From Megaustenia siamemsis (Eukaryota; Mollusca; Gastropoda; Stylommatophora; Ariophantidae): DNA of 64,000 nt. Every line of letters starts with the position of its first letter. The first letter of the stretch is position 1. The notes below the pieces were generated by a model. That model had not been told where the DNA came from. It ran no database searches and saw only the letters and a list, made by a program, of their open reading frames with translations. Positions 1-10,859 of this stretch are shown one piece after another. The DNA lies in NCBI GenBank assembly GCA_032433765.1, contig JAVIAB010000139.1:40904075-40968074 (forward strand), read 5' to 3'. The position numbers and the translations under genes are program-made.

Positions 1-260
1 GTAGAGATGTAACAAGATGCGTAGAGATGTAACAAGATGCGTAGAGATGTAATAAGATGCGTAGAGATGTAATAAGATGCGTAGAGATGTAACAAGATGC
101 GTAGAGATGTAACAAGATGCGTAGAGATGTAACAAGATGCGTAGAGATGCAACAAGATGCGTAGAGATGTAACAAGATGCGTAGAGATGTAACAAGATGC
201 CTAGAGATGTAACAAGATGCGTAGAGATGTAACAAGATGCGTAGAGATGCAACAAGATGC
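1..260. repeat. 20-bp tandem array, 13 copies, cut by window edge
   Basis: Thirteen consecutive 20-bp units (gtagagatgtaacaagatgc) fill this stretch exactly, with scattered single-base variants such as aataagatgc and gagatgcaac. The array begins at base 1, so its true left end lies outside the window. Nothing suggests coding function. Confidence 0.97.
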
Positions 261-314
261 GATCTTGCTGTAAAGCTGATGATCATGGCAATTTTTTTAA
301 AAATTACGAAAAAT

Positions 315-397
315 GTGGTATGGTGTCAGCTTTACGTGGTAATGGACAAAACAAAAGTCGTTTTGTCCATTACCACGTAAAGCTGTCACCATACCAC
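315..397. repeat. Near-perfect hairpin (MITE-like inverted repeat)
   Basis: Arms of about 37 bp beginning gtggtatggtg and ending caccataccac pair almost perfectly around a loop of about 7 bases. The arm contains the motif agctttacgtggtaatgg. A related but different hairpin occurs at 3570-3717 and a decayed one near 34330-34405, so this looks like a dispersed fold-back element rather than a single-locus structure. Confidence 0.8.
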
Positions 398-549
398 TTT
401 TTTCTTTCTTCTTTTTTTTTAATTGCCAATGTACTTTTCAATTTGGAGATCATTTTGCAGCATATATTTACGAATGAATTATTTAATGAATTGGCATAAC
501 TAAAAATAATAATTAAATCGCAAGGATAATATTTATTTATCAATTTCAG

Positions 550-645
550 TTATAGAGGAACCGTGGTCTCCAATAAAAAAGGAAGAAAGAATTCTACATG
601 AAATCCTGTTCTACAGTCAAGGCCCAGTAGATGGATATATTTTAG
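550..645 (+). CDS. Candidate internal exon: start of an EH (Eps15-homology) domain
   Basis: A 96-bp open segment lies between a good acceptor (ttatcaatttcag) and a consensus donor (gtaagt). It enters and leaves in phase 1. It encodes about 31 residues with the core EEPWSPIKKEERILHE then FYSQGPVDGYILG. The final G base joins the GT that opens the exon at 15229 to make a glycine, and the joined product reads GYILGEGIRDLLLKS, then ALPLTVLSQIW. That is the helix-loop-helix signature of EH domains, which bind NPF peptides in endocytic adaptors (Gly, aliphatic, Ser-x-Leu-Pro, Leu-x-x-Ile-Trp). The splice-phase match is seen directly; the EH assignment is from family knowledge. Upstream exons would lie outside the window. 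Which EH protein this is (Eps15, intersectin, REPS, synergin or other) I cannot tell. Confidence 0.55.
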
Positions 646-2004
646 GTAAGTTTTCAGTAACATTATCAACTGGAGTGCATGATGATCTTATGGTTATTAT
701 GAGGAATCGCAAAATAGATTTGTCTGTCCACGTATTTTGATCGTGTTCATTAGCAATGACCATTCTACAAGAAACTGAAAAGAGAAAAAAGGAAAAGTAG
801 GCAGAGAAAGAGATGAGAAGGTAACATTAACGTATGACAGAGCACGACTTTGCATAATCCCAAATAATGACTAAAGAAAGAAATAGAAGGTTGTCTAAGT
901 CTGTCAGTAGTGGGCAACAACCCATGAGTAGGTTGGGCACAGGACTTCGACAACCATGAGTCCACGTCACCCTTTCGAATGAAAGAGATGGGAGTTCAGA
1001 TTGACACAGCCAGAAATGAGAAAATTAGTGAGCGTATAAGAAGACTGGTATTAGCCAACACAGAACTGGAGTCGCCAGTCGCTGGACACTGCGGGACTTG
1101 TTGAGGAGGGGATCTCAACACTTGTGTTCGGAGTGTAATGATGATGACCCGCAAATAACTCAATAACCGCAAGAGTTATGTGATGAAGAAGAAAACTAAT
1201 ATTATAGATGATTAGTGTCCATGAGATTACATTGCCTGTATCTTCTATTAGAGTTAGTTCGGAGATGACGGGTTTAGATTTGAATCAGAGCATCGGTAAC
1301 AATAGCATCAAGTGGTGTGTTGCCTTGCCGATGTTTGATCAGAATCTCTCAACTGGTGTCCGCTACAGAACTAGAGGCTACAGGCCAAGAGTTTGAAGAT
1401 GTTTGAGAAGTCCCAATAAACATTTGATGTGTCTAAGGGCGACATGGTTTGTTCATTGTTGATACTTTGAAGGATATAACGCGGGAAGCAGTCGCTTCCG
1501 GGTTATTTATTCTTTACCACCCTAACTTCTATCAGAAGCCATGCATAAGTTGCTAAACGATTAGGATTCTTTTATAATCAGAAGTAAATCGTTAGTCTGC
1601 CAGGATTCGAAACCCGATCTGTACCACACCGAGCTGGAGAAATATGGAAACATGGCCTTAGCTCAGAGATGGAAAGGCATACGAAGAAAACTATATGTGG
1701 TTCCCCACCCCCCAAAATAATAATAATAATAATAAAATAAAGTAAAAAATAAATAAAATTAACTAATAAATGTGACTAAGAGACTAAGAGAAGCGGAGGC
1801 CGTAGAAATTCATTTCTCAGCAGCAATGCTATAGAATACCTTCCTGACTGTTCACGTGAACCTCTAAGTAAGCTCGTTATGTAATATCCTGTTCTTTTGC
1901 TGTTCACACACAAATAAAAACAAATGTAATATACCACCACGAGTAATAGTGACGTCACTTGTCGACACAATGAAACATCTTTCACAAAGTATTTTCATTG
2001 CTCG
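646..2004. other. Intronic DNA with no clear gene
   Basis: I see no recognisable coding domain. The stretch 960-1150 reads open in one frame and ends in a short gatgatgac run. That is faintly like the 3' end of the LINEs elsewhere in the window, but it is too weak to call. A short AAT run lies at 1718-1740. Confidence 0.4.
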
Positions 2005-2270
2005 AATTGATGTTACAACCAACATCCCAGGTCGAATTGATGTTAGAACCAACATCCCAGGTCGAATTGATGTTACAACCAACATCCCAGGTCGAATTGA
2101 TGTTACAACCAACATCCCAGCTCGAATTGATGTTACAACCAACATCCCAGGTCGAATTGATGTTACAACCAACATCCCAGCTCGAATTGATGTTACAACC
2201 AACATCCCAGCTCGAATTGATGTTACAACTAACATCCCAGCTCGAATTGATGTTACAACTAACATCCTAG
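2005..2270. repeat. 30-bp tandem array, about 9 copies
   Basis: The unit is tcgaattgatgttacaacca followed by acatcccagg or acatcccagc. Because 30 is a multiple of three, several frames on both strands stay open through the array. Those open frames are a by-product of the repeat and not genes. The last two units carry an aactaacatc variant. Confidence 0.95.
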
Positions 2271-3569
2271 CACTCTGGCCAAGCCTACTGGTGCTCAGTT
2301 TCTTTCAACAGGTGACAAAGTTCGTGAACACTGAAGGTTCCTCTAGCTCGCTGACTAATCATATATCTAGCTCGTCTTAGCTTGCTGTCGCTCATCTACT
2401 AGATCGACATTATGTTCCAAAGACCCAAGATATATTTCAAGACTCCATCATCACCAGCAGCCGTCTTATTTTTAACATACAATCGTTTAGGTACTCCAAT
2501 GCGTCGCATGTGCATGCCTTTCATCCCCACTACTGACGTACAAGAGAAATGCAGGCTCTAAACTATGGAGGCTCTAAACTACCACTCACAAACGCGAGCA
2601 GTTCTGTGAAATGTCATAACTTTAATTATTCACAAAAGTTGAGGCAAGATAAGACGAGAATAATAATAAATGAATAACTATTATCGATGGCTTGACAAGC
2701 TGTCATTGTAAAAAGCATTGTTATGGAAACAGAACCATAGCTTTTAGTAGCAGTGATCTCTGCAATATGTTCCATTTTGGCACGCAAGGTTGTTTTTGAG
2801 ATTGTAGTTCTGCCCTATGTGCCGTCTTCGGCTCGAAAGGACAATAGATAGATAGAATAACTATTGCGAATTGAAACTTTCGAAAGAGAAAATAAACCAC
2901 ATAAAGCACGAAGAAAGAATTTGTATTCCACTCGGAAAAATCCACAAACAGAAAATAAAAGAACGATAGACAGTCCGAACTAGGATCGAATCCATACTCA
3001 TCTACACAGTGCCTTATCACTAGAGACCTGCATTTCAGGACACTGCCAGCTCAAGAACTCAAAAAAGGCTACGTTTGCTGACAGGATTTACAGTTATCAC
3101 GTAACTAGATCAGTAGGTTACAGCAACAATTCAGGAAATAATTTATATGCACAATTGTATGTCAACATTTATGGGTTTCAAGATCTCTCGTAGCCAGAAG
3201 CTGTTTTGAAGAGTACAGGTTCGGACCTAATTCAAGCTGTATTCTGTCGTAGTTTGTGGCTTTCTCGGCTACTATCAAAATGCATCTGTCTCTGTGTAAA
3301 TTTAGGCTGCTCCACAGGCTACACAGTAGCCGACCATGTCAACAGAATTTGCCACATCGATTTGCGGGAGCTGTTATATGAGTGGAGCGGATATGAATAA
3401 TTCTTGACTGAAGGGATACTGATTCCATGAAAAGAATACAACAGAACATAGTCGACAGGTCATCTTCATTACACATTAGATAACCCATAGTGCTTAGATC
3501 TTCCGCAGTACGTTCTGAGGAGAAATGAAAAAAAAAATAGATGCAAGAAAAAAATATAAAAAAAAAAAA
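2271..3569. other. No gene seen; short dispersed motif at 2797-2862
   Basis: No convincing ORF or splice-bounded exon. At 2800-2860 the motif gccctatgtgccgtcttcgg followed by an aatagatagata run resembles sequence at 14783-14830 and, reversed, at 50630-50690. At the last site it lies just downstream of a LINE coding end. It is therefore likely a shared LINE 3' tail. Confidence 0.4.
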
Positions 3570-3717
3570 CCGATATGATTAAAGCTTCATGTAACAAGTG
3601 GACAACACAAACCAAAACGACGTTTCGGCTCAAAAGGCCTTCATCAGGAAATATGGTGAACGAAACGTCGTTCTGGTTTGTGTTATCCACTTATTACGTG
3701 AAGCTTTAGCTATGCCG
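3570..3717. repeat. Hairpin fold-back repeat, MITE-like
   Basis: Arms of about 57 bp (3570-3627 and 3661-3717) pair around a 33-base loop. The left arm contains attaaagcttcatgtaacaa and ends acgacgtttcg; the right begins cgaaacgtcgt. The outer flanks are A-rich on the left and T-rich on the right, which extends the pairing potential. A decayed relative with aacgtcgttcg and taaagctgttacc sits at 34330-34405. Confidence 0.8.
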
Positions 3718-4435
3718 TTTTTTCCTATTTTTAAATATATCTATTTTTTTTCACGTTTCCTCACAATTAGCTCTCATTTTTATACATTTAAAGTGCATTT
3801 CTTTTCCTTGACCCTCAGTACGTTCACCAGTATGAGAACGGTTTCTGCCCAGATGTATGTATGCACTTCGTAGTACCGGCGTAGTACTCCAACCTTCTAC
3901 AGTCACCTCTGACGACATACACGACAGGTGACCGTGACTATATTCTGACTTCCCTTTCCGTGGTCAGGGCTCCGGTAGCAATACGGGCGTCTCTCTGTGT
4001 AATGAAAGGCAAAATAACACTATTAATGTAATTTAAAACAAACATGCATGTATATTTTTATGACCGAACTATACTTGTGTCAGTCGTTCTAGTTCAAACT
4101 TAATAAAATAACTCACAAGAGCTACTGTACTTCTGTCAACACACACCCAACCTCATTATGACTTCAATTTAATTGTGTACACAGTGCACGTAAGACACTA
4201 CACTAAACGTGTATGTGCCTTGATTTGCCCGACACACTTGTCCAGTGACTGAATACCTGTACACGTATGTGTATGTATCTAAGCTATTTAGGTGTCACAC
4301 AAGACATTGCTAATTGGCACTACTGACGTCATTGTCCCAGGCTATTATAAGAATAGTCAGGTCGTGTCACTTTTAAGTACGTTCAAGAAGGAAGGATTCT
4401 CAAATCCGGTATTCATAGAATTTTTCTGTTTCTTT
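3718..4435. other. No gene or element recognised
   Basis: AT-rich DNA without a recognisable domain, tandem repeat or SINE. Confidence 0.4.
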
Positions 4436-4570
4436 TTATTTATGAATCTTCTTCCTTCCTTCCTTCCTCATTTGCATTCAGCTCGAGGGGAGATATAATT
4501 TGCGGTCTCTTGCCCTTCTGTTCGTCTCTGCTGCTGTTATGTTTCCTAGTGCCTCTAGTATTCCATTGGC

Positions 4571-4583
4571 TATGCATGAAAAG
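4571..4583. repeat. Left target-site duplication of SINE
   Basis: tatgcatgaaaag recurs exactly at 4840-4852. The pair brackets the SINE and shows that it arrived by target-primed retrotransposition into the LINE fragment. Confidence 0.9.
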
Positions 4584-4839
4584 GGAGCCGCGATAGCTCA
4601 GTGGTTAGTGAACTGGACTACAACGGACAAGGGGTAGGGTTCGATCCCAACCGACGGCTTCCGGGTTCACCCAGCCTTAAATGGGTACCGGAATTTTTCT
4701 GGGAAAGTAAAGCGGCACGAGTGTAATACCGACCACATTACCCCAAAAAATCATGTGCTGAAGGTCTGTAAAATATAGGGTGACTAACACCATATTTCCC
4801 TATACGCCACTTGGCGTGACGGGGGTACTTTACTTACTT
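4584..4839 (+). mobile_element. tRNA-derived SINE, family A, full length
   Basis: The head gggagccgcgatagctcagt carries an A-box-like tagctcagtggttag, and ggttcgatccc gives a B box, so an internal RNA polymerase III promoter is present. The body includes gggtaccgg, aaagcggcac and accacattacccc. The 3' end is a tactttacttactt tail. Perfect 13-bp direct repeats flank it (4571-4583 and 4840-4852). At least six more copies or pieces occur in this window, making it the most abundant short element here. Confidence 0.92.
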
Positions 4840-4884
4840 TATGCATGAAAAGTGTCCCTTGTTGCAGTTTCCTCATATTCCAAG

Positions 4885-5212
4885 TCCATGTGGGAGTGGT
4901 TGGTCTCGAGGCAAGACGCCGGCCTCGGGACAGATAGGATGTGGGTTCAAGTCTCGGCTACACGGTTACGGTTGGGATTTTTATTTATGATTTCTCTCTG
5001 CGACAACCACCCCTGGTCTCAGCAGCGAGGCCCGGCTTGAAACGTCAGTTACTCATCGACGGAAAAAAACATGAGTACTTCCGAAGTCGGAGTTATCTGC
5101 CTGTGCGGCGAGGGACCCCTGTGCACACATATGCCAGGGAAAAATGGATAACACGCAAAATTCAGTTCCTAGTCTGTAGGGACTTCGCCAGAGTTCAAAC
5201 AACAACAACAAT
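4885..5212 (+). mobile_element. tRNA-derived SINE, family B, CAA-tailed
   Basis: The head gtgggagtggttggtctcga followed by gatgtgggttcaagtctcgg gives A-box-like and B-box-like words resembling a class II (Leu/Ser-type) tRNA. The element ends in caacaacaacaat. The words atattcca before the head and atattccat after the tail suggest a short target duplication at the LINE target. Confidence 0.7.
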
Positions 5213-5441
5213 ATTCCATCGATCCATCTTTTTCATGATCGACCCTTGGGTCTGGTGTTCTCACAACGTTTATTGAAGGCTCGTTTTGTTGTGTTTTGAT
5301 CTTTCTGCCTTGTCACGTGGCCAAAACCATTTATCTGTTGTTTCTTTATATGGCAGGGGCTATTCCTAGCTTTTTCTCACTTCTTCATTTCTGATTCATA
5401 TTGATGAATGTGTTGACGATATTTGACTTAGCAAAGGCAAC

Positions 5442-5613
5442 ATTTATTGTCATTAATTAGTGAGTAAAAACAAAAGTACCATCACGCCACGTGGGCGTAC
5501 ATTTATTTGTCATTAATTAGTGAGTAAAAACAAAAGTACCATCACGCCACGTGGCGTACATTTATTTGTCATTAATTAGTGAGTAAAAACAAAAGTACCA
5601 TCACGCCACGTGG
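5442..5613. repeat. Triplication of a SINE 3' junction, about 57-bp unit
   Basis: The unit acatttatttgtcattaatt then agtgagtaaaaacaaaagta then ccatcacgccacgtgg occurs three times. It joins flanking DNA to the 3' end of the family A SINE at 5590-5828. The unit therefore spans the SINE-host boundary and was amplified after insertion. Confidence 0.85.
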
Positions 5614-5828
5614 TGTATATGAAATATGGTGTTAGTGACCGTAATTTTTTCAGACCTTCGGCAGCACGATTTTTTGGGTAATGTTGTTTGTATTACACCC
5701 GTGTCACTTTACTCTCCCAGAAAAATTCCGGTACCAATTTAAGGTTGGGTGAACCTGGAAGCCGTCGATCAGGATAGAACTTCTTGTCCTTTGTAGTCCA
5801 GTGATCACTGAACTATCGTGGCTTCCAT
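5590..5828 (-). mobile_element. Family A SINE, minus orientation
   Basis: Reading backwards from 5828 the copy runs from the gaagccacgatagttcag head to acgtggcgtgatgg at the tail. It shares the body words with the 4584 copy but carries more substitutions. Imperfect direct repeats cattagtttgtgag (after the head) and cattaattagtgag (beyond the tail) look like its target duplication. Confidence 0.85.
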
Positions 5829-6233
5829 TAGTTTGTGAGCTTATAATTAATTAAGAAATATTATGTTGTTGTCACAAACCCAGCTCAAGGTTGGGGAGGG
5901 GGAGGGGGGGTCAACGACACGAGACTGGGCGGCCACGGCAAGAAACTAGGTGACCCTTCACCGGGATGCAGCTGTTTGCCGAATACAACGCGCAGATGCC
6001 ACTTTTTCCACTCATTGAATTGTTTCATTAGCGGCGCCAACAAAAACGCACACAACCGAAGTATTTGACGGTCTTCAAAAGTGACCATCCTTGATATACG
6101 TGTCGCATTTGATGTCTGTGGCAGCATTCATTTTCCTATCCTACCCCCAGTGCCCTACCCCCCTCCACCCGCCCCCACTTGATCACTGACTATCCTAACC
6201 GTCCTCTCCCCTTTAATATTGTGCAAGGTGTGT
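5829..6233. other. No gene recognised; G/C-run patches
   Basis: The region contains a ggggaggggggaggggg-like run at 5893-5910 and C-rich patches near 6145-6178, but no recognisable domain. Confidence 0.35.
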
Positions 6234-6539
6234 TGACAAACTTCAAAAGCAAGTATAAACTAATCTTACAAGTTTGCCAATGTATGACAAACTTCAAAAG
6301 CAAGTATAAACTAATCTTACAAGTTTGCCAATGTATGACAAACTTCAAAAGCAAGTATAAACTAATCTTACAAGTTTGCCAATGTATGAGAAACTTCAAA
6401 AGCAAGTATAAACTAATCTTACAAGTTTGCCAATGTATGACAAACTTCAAAAGCAAGTATAAACTAATCTTACAAGTTTGCCAATGTATGAGAAACTTCA
6501 AAAGCAAGTATAAACTAATCTTACAAGTTTGCCAATGTA
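6234..6539. repeat. 51-bp tandem array, 6 copies
   Basis: Six almost identical 51-bp units start at tgacaaacttcaaaagcaag (variants begin tgagaaac). The unit is a multiple of three, so both strands show long open frames. I see no homology for them and regard them as repeat artefacts. Confidence 0.95.
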
Positions 6540-6629
6540 TTAAACAACGATGCCTTCCTTAGTCTGAGGCTGCTGTTGTGTTTAATTTCTTAGCATTGTA
6601 AACATTTATGGTGATCAATACCAACCCTG

Positions 6630-6742
6630 ATTTATGAGTCTGTGGGGCGATCAACACACTTAAACCTGATAGCTGACTTCATGTGAGAGTCTGGAATCCT
6701 ACTCTGATTGAGTCCTGATCGCAGAGAGAGAGAGAGAGAGAT
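6630..6742 (+). repeat. Dispersed repeat with (GA)n tail, copy 1
   Basis: The words ggcgatcaacacactta and gctgacttcatgtgagagtc, and the end gagtcctgatcgcagagaga, match 17190-17312 closely, including the GA microsatellite at the 3' end. The second copy extends upstream to about 16940. This copy is therefore a 5'-truncated member of a GA-tailed interspersed element, probably a retroelement. Confidence 0.7.
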
Positions 6743-7483
6743 TATGAGAATATACGCAAATATATGGTAATATATTTTGTAAATAGAAAATGTGTTTGAT
6801 ATCATTATGCACTTAAAATATATCGAATAATTGTATAAGATTAGCAACTACATCATTTTTCATTGTCTTTGTGAAGTTCTAATGCTGTCTTATTTATGAA
6901 AAGTGATTTTTACAATTTTGTAGCTACAAAATCTGTACAATTTGTCTCCAACTGTTACAAAATTGTCCCCCATCCCCCTCATTCCCACGACAGAATTGAC
7001 ATCGTGGCTACTTCTACAAAGAAGAAATGTCAACAATACCCAGACGAGTTTCTTGGCTAGAGAATTATCCCGTCTCTACAGTACTGTACCAAAAACATGG
7101 TTTTTAATTAAGGATATTACACTTTCCAATGAAAGTATGAGACCATGCAAGTGCGGCCAAAAGCATTTGGAAACGTCACATAAAGACAAAAAAGATAAAC
7201 TACTGGAATATTTTCGCACGTGGCTACACATTTGAAGTTAATCTACTGTGACAAAAATCATGAAATCTTCGTTCAGAAAATAACATTTATATGAGCAAGG
7301 TTTAATCGCTCTTTACAAGTATCCAAATTGATATCTAAAGAATGAAAACCATAAAACCATGCACAGTAATAGAGGAATCCTTGATTTTGCCAGGTGTATC
7401 TTTTATTATATTACAATCGTCAAATGTTATATATATATTTCAATGTAACTATTTTATGCATATATATATTTAACAAATAAAGA
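6743..7483. other. No recognised gene; one unplaced ORF
   Basis: An open frame of about 97 codons at 6942-7235 (+) shows no domain I recognise. Its CKCGQKHLETSH segment is at best a weak metal-ligand-like pattern. An ATATAT-rich stretch lies at 7425-7470. Confidence 0.3.
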
Positions 7484-7722
7484 GCCCCGTCCCGCCAAAT
7501 GGTGTATAGGAAATATGGTGTTAGTGACCATAATTTTTACAGACCTTCAGCACATGATTTGTGGGTAATGTGGTCGGTATGACGCCCGTGTTGCTTTACT
7601 TTCCCAGAAAAAATCCGGTACCCATTTAAGGCTGGGTGAACCTGGAAGCTGTCGATCTGGATCGAACCTGACCTCTTGTCCTTAGTAGTCCAGTGCACTA
7701 ACTACTGAGCTATCGCGCATAT
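7484..7722 (-). mobile_element. Family A SINE, minus orientation
   Basis: The minus-strand copy includes the head near gcgatagctcagtagttag (about 7700-7720), ggttcgatcc, the gggtacc word and accacattacccac. It ends at 7484 in the ggcgggacggggctc-type terminus. It has moderate substitutions relative to the 4584 copy. Confidence 0.85.
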
Positions 7723-8152
7723 ACTCGTATATATGTAGCACGATCCATTTGCAACAAAAATTAGCTTAATAATACAGTTGTCTTTTTCATGAAGGAAAGG
7801 GGGGGTTGGGGGGGCAACGAAAATGAAAAAAGGATGGATGGGCCACAGGTAGAAAAAAGATGAGATACACTGGCCTAGGGCATGGCAAGTTACGCACCGA
7901 CTAACCTGGGTTTTTTTTTCTCAGTGCAAGATATCATAGAAAGAGTAGATAAAAGAGACATTTGAATCATTATGGAAGACTTTAATACATAAGTTGACAT
8001 GAAAGAACAGAAGAGATAAACGAGTTTGGGGGCCATCTAGCATAGGACAATAAAAGCTATAGAGGAGAAACACTTATAGAATTTTGCATGAGAATAACCT
8101 TGCTATTACCAAAACTTTCTTTAAACAAAATCCAAGAAGATTATACACGTGG

Positions 8153-8700
8153 ATCTCTCCAGATGGCAACACAAGAAACCAAATAGACTTGGACCTCTCC
8201 AGATGGCAACACAAGAAACCAAATAGACTTGGACCTCTCCAGATGGCAACACAAGAAACCAAATAGACTTGGACCTCTCCAGATGGCAACACAAGAAACC
8301 AAATAGACTTGGACCTCTCCAGATGGCAACACAAGAAACCAAATAGACTTGGACCTCTCCAGATGGCAACACAAGAAACCAAATAGACTTGGACCTCTCC
8401 AGATGGCAACACAAGAAATCAAATAGACTTGGACCTCTCAGATGGCAACACAAGAAATCAAATAGACTTTGACCTCTCCAGATGGCAACACAAGAAACCA
8501 AATAGACTTGGACCTCTCCAGATGGCAACACAAGAAACCAAGTAGACTTGGACCTCTCCAGATGGCAACACAAGAAACCGAATAGACTTGGACCTCTCCA
8601 GATGACAACACAAGAAATCAAATAGACTTGGACCTCTCCAGATGGCAACACAAGAAACCAAATAGACTTGGACCTCTCCAGATGGCAACACAAGAACCAA
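8153..8700. repeat. 40-bp minisatellite grown inside the LINE endonuclease
   Basis: About 13.7 units of 40 bp (ggacctctccagatggcaac followed by acaagaaaccaaatagactt) replace a single stretch of endonuclease code. The LINE reading frame enters at TWISPDGNTRNQID and resumes after the array with an ILV-type continuation. One unit is 39 bp and several carry single substitutions. The unit is not a multiple of three, so the array also destroys the ORF. Confidence 0.93.
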
Positions 8701-9225
8701 ATAGACTTCATCCTGGTTCAGTGAAGATGGAGACCTGGAGTGACGTCATCCAAAACACTATGTATTGCAGACTGCGAATCAGATCATGAACTACTATTAC
8801 TATAGGTCGTTTCAAAATATTTTGAAGGTGTTTAAAATTCCATATCTCTGCAACCAATTGATTGATAATGCTGAAATTTTGCATATGGTCTTGTGATTTT
8901 TGGTCCCAAGAAGTACATTCATTTCCTCACCAACAAACGTATAGTTTTAAATATTCTTTATTTGAAGTATACAAATTTAAGGCATTTTGGTCAAACCATA
9001 TATTTGGAGGAATTACCGCTTCATATGAGTGAGCACCACGGACTTGTCATCTTGAACGTAATGCGCGCCAATTTCCTGTTTTAAGCACTAAAAAAACACA
9101 TAAAACGCGTCATAATTATAATTTATATCCGGTGCGTCCCATTTCCTGTCGTTTTGTTGTGATTTATGTGCAACGGCGTATCCTAATTATTGGGTAATTT
9201 CGTTAAATTTGTGATCTGTTAGTCA

Positions 9226-10441
9226 ATGGGTATAAAAGTAAAGTTCCTTACATTGCAATCAGTGGCAATAAAGGTGTATAAATATTTTTGCATAGAAGCT
9301 AAGCGTGGAAAACTGTATCGAAGCATCTCAAAGCCAGAAAAGAGAACTATTCACGCATTGGGTATAAGCAAACGCTTTTTCAAACAAGTGCTTAAAGCTA
9401 ACGGAGTGTCCAGTTCAATCAAGACTAGGACGCTAGGAAGAAAGAAAGTAGTAGATAGTTTTGACAAGGAAGTGATTAGAAGAGCAATTTGTAAAATGTC
9501 ATGTTGTGTCGAAAACAACATTATGGAGAACTGTTAGAAGCATCGGTTTTACGTTTAGAAAGTACGATAGTGTAGAAATGTCATCTGCGAGAAGCCGCAC
9601 TTAGTTTCTATGAGGAGTAAATATTTACGTGAAGTACGGGAAATGCGTAACCAAGGTTATGATATTGTATTTCTAGATGAATCTTGGATAAATTCTCACC
9701 ACACAAGTGCAAAGGAATGGCAGTTATCAGATGGAAGTATTAAAAGATATGTACCCACTGGAAAAGGACAGCGTATTATAATGGCACATGCAGGCAGCCG
9801 AAAAGAAGGGTTGGTGAAAAATGCAGAACTTATATTCACCTCTAATTATACTGACAACAGGGACTATCACACCGAGATGAATGGCCATATATTTAGAGAG
9901 TGGATTGAAAATACTCTTCTTCCAATTCTAGACAGACCATCCTGTCTGGTAATGGACAACGCGTCGTACCACAACGCTGTGGCAGAAGAAGACAAAATTC
10001 CTACATCTACCAGTACAAAAGATGTTATAAAGATTTGGCTAAGAAAGGAAGGAATTCCATTTAACGAGGGATTTTGAAACCTTAATTACTGTCACTTGTT
10101 AAGAAATCGCAAAAAGACCAAAGTATTCCAAATAGACAAAATCATTCAACAGCATGGTCATACGTGCTTGAGACTGCCCCCTTATCATCCACAATTAAAC
10201 CCCATTGAACTCGTTTGGGCAAAAATTAAAGGGGCAGGTGGCAGCTGAGAATACAAGTTTTAAACTATGCGATATAAAAGGACTGACATATGCTGCTCTA
10301 TCACAGATTGACAAAGATTTTTGGTGCAAATGTGAAGATCATGTCTTAAAAGAAGAAAATGACTATTGGAAAAAAGATGGACTATCGTTCGTTCAGCCCA
10401 GATTAGTAATCAATATGTTAGACTCCTCTGATTCAGAATAA
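9226..10441 (+). pseudogene. Tc1/mariner-like DDE transposase, interrupted
   Basis: This was a cut-and-paste transposase. The N-terminal part (9226-9537, 103 codons) has a helix-turn-helix-like RTIHALGISKRFFKQVLK. After a stop-rich gap the catalytic core resumes at 9610. The first Asp is in VFLDESWIN (codon at 9676), the second in LVMDNASYHN (9955), and the Glu in PPYHPQLNPIELVWAKIK (10207). Spacing is 92 codons between the Asps and 83 codons between the second Asp and the Glu. That second gap is much wider than the 34-39 of ordinary Tc1/mariner and close to a reported DD82E group. An in-frame TGA at 10075 and a frame change near the GGGG at about 10231 break it. The C-terminus continues in another frame to 10441. 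The protein is not functional as it stands. Confidence 0.85.
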
Positions 10442-10859
10442 ATGAAATAATAATGGACGTTTTTATATGTCCGCATGATCAATCTTAGCTAAAGTTGATA
10501 ACGTTTGAAAATGTAAAGATTCTTTATATGTGTACTGCAGGCATGCAAAGAAACTAAATCACTTTCATATGTCTTGTTTACGTAAAATAATGAAAGTCAC
10601 ATGGAAAGACATAATAAAACGAACAATGTAGCTCTTTACAGTGAAGAGGATCCCGTGCTTACATCGGACTCTTTAGTCACATGCGTACCCATAAACAATA
10701 AATTTGCTTGATATGTCATGCTCGTTATCGCTCGCAACGGATAATTAATTTTTTAAAATGTATTCTTTGTTGTATATTGTTTAAATAGTTTTCATTAATG
10801 GAACTGTTTATACGCTGATTTGTTTTAGACCGTCTGTAAAGGCTATAACATTGACATTC

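Larger units (their letters stand above)
4436..5400 (-). pseudogene. LINE 3' fragment split by two SINE insertions
   Basis: The segments 4436-4570 and 5205-5400 match, in order, the continuous minus-strand LINE fragment at 43985-44300. Shared words include cgaggggagatataattt, gggtctggtgttctcacaac and gccttgtcacgtggcc. Read on the minus strand this is the C-terminal tail of an APE-type non-LTR reverse transcriptase, where GHV-type and RPRRSWIDGI-like words are visible. Two SINEs (4584-4839 and about 4885-5212) interrupt it. It carries stops and frameshifts and is inactive. Confidence 0.7.

Noticed and set aside
765..1150. LINE 3' end
   Set aside because: A frame ending SRWTLRDLLRRGSQHLC then gatgatgac hints at one, but no conserved RT or endonuclease word supports it.
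4584..4839. Genuine tRNA gene at the SINE head
   Set aside because: A and B boxes are present, but the sequence continues into a conserved SINE body, recurs many times and is flanked by target duplications.
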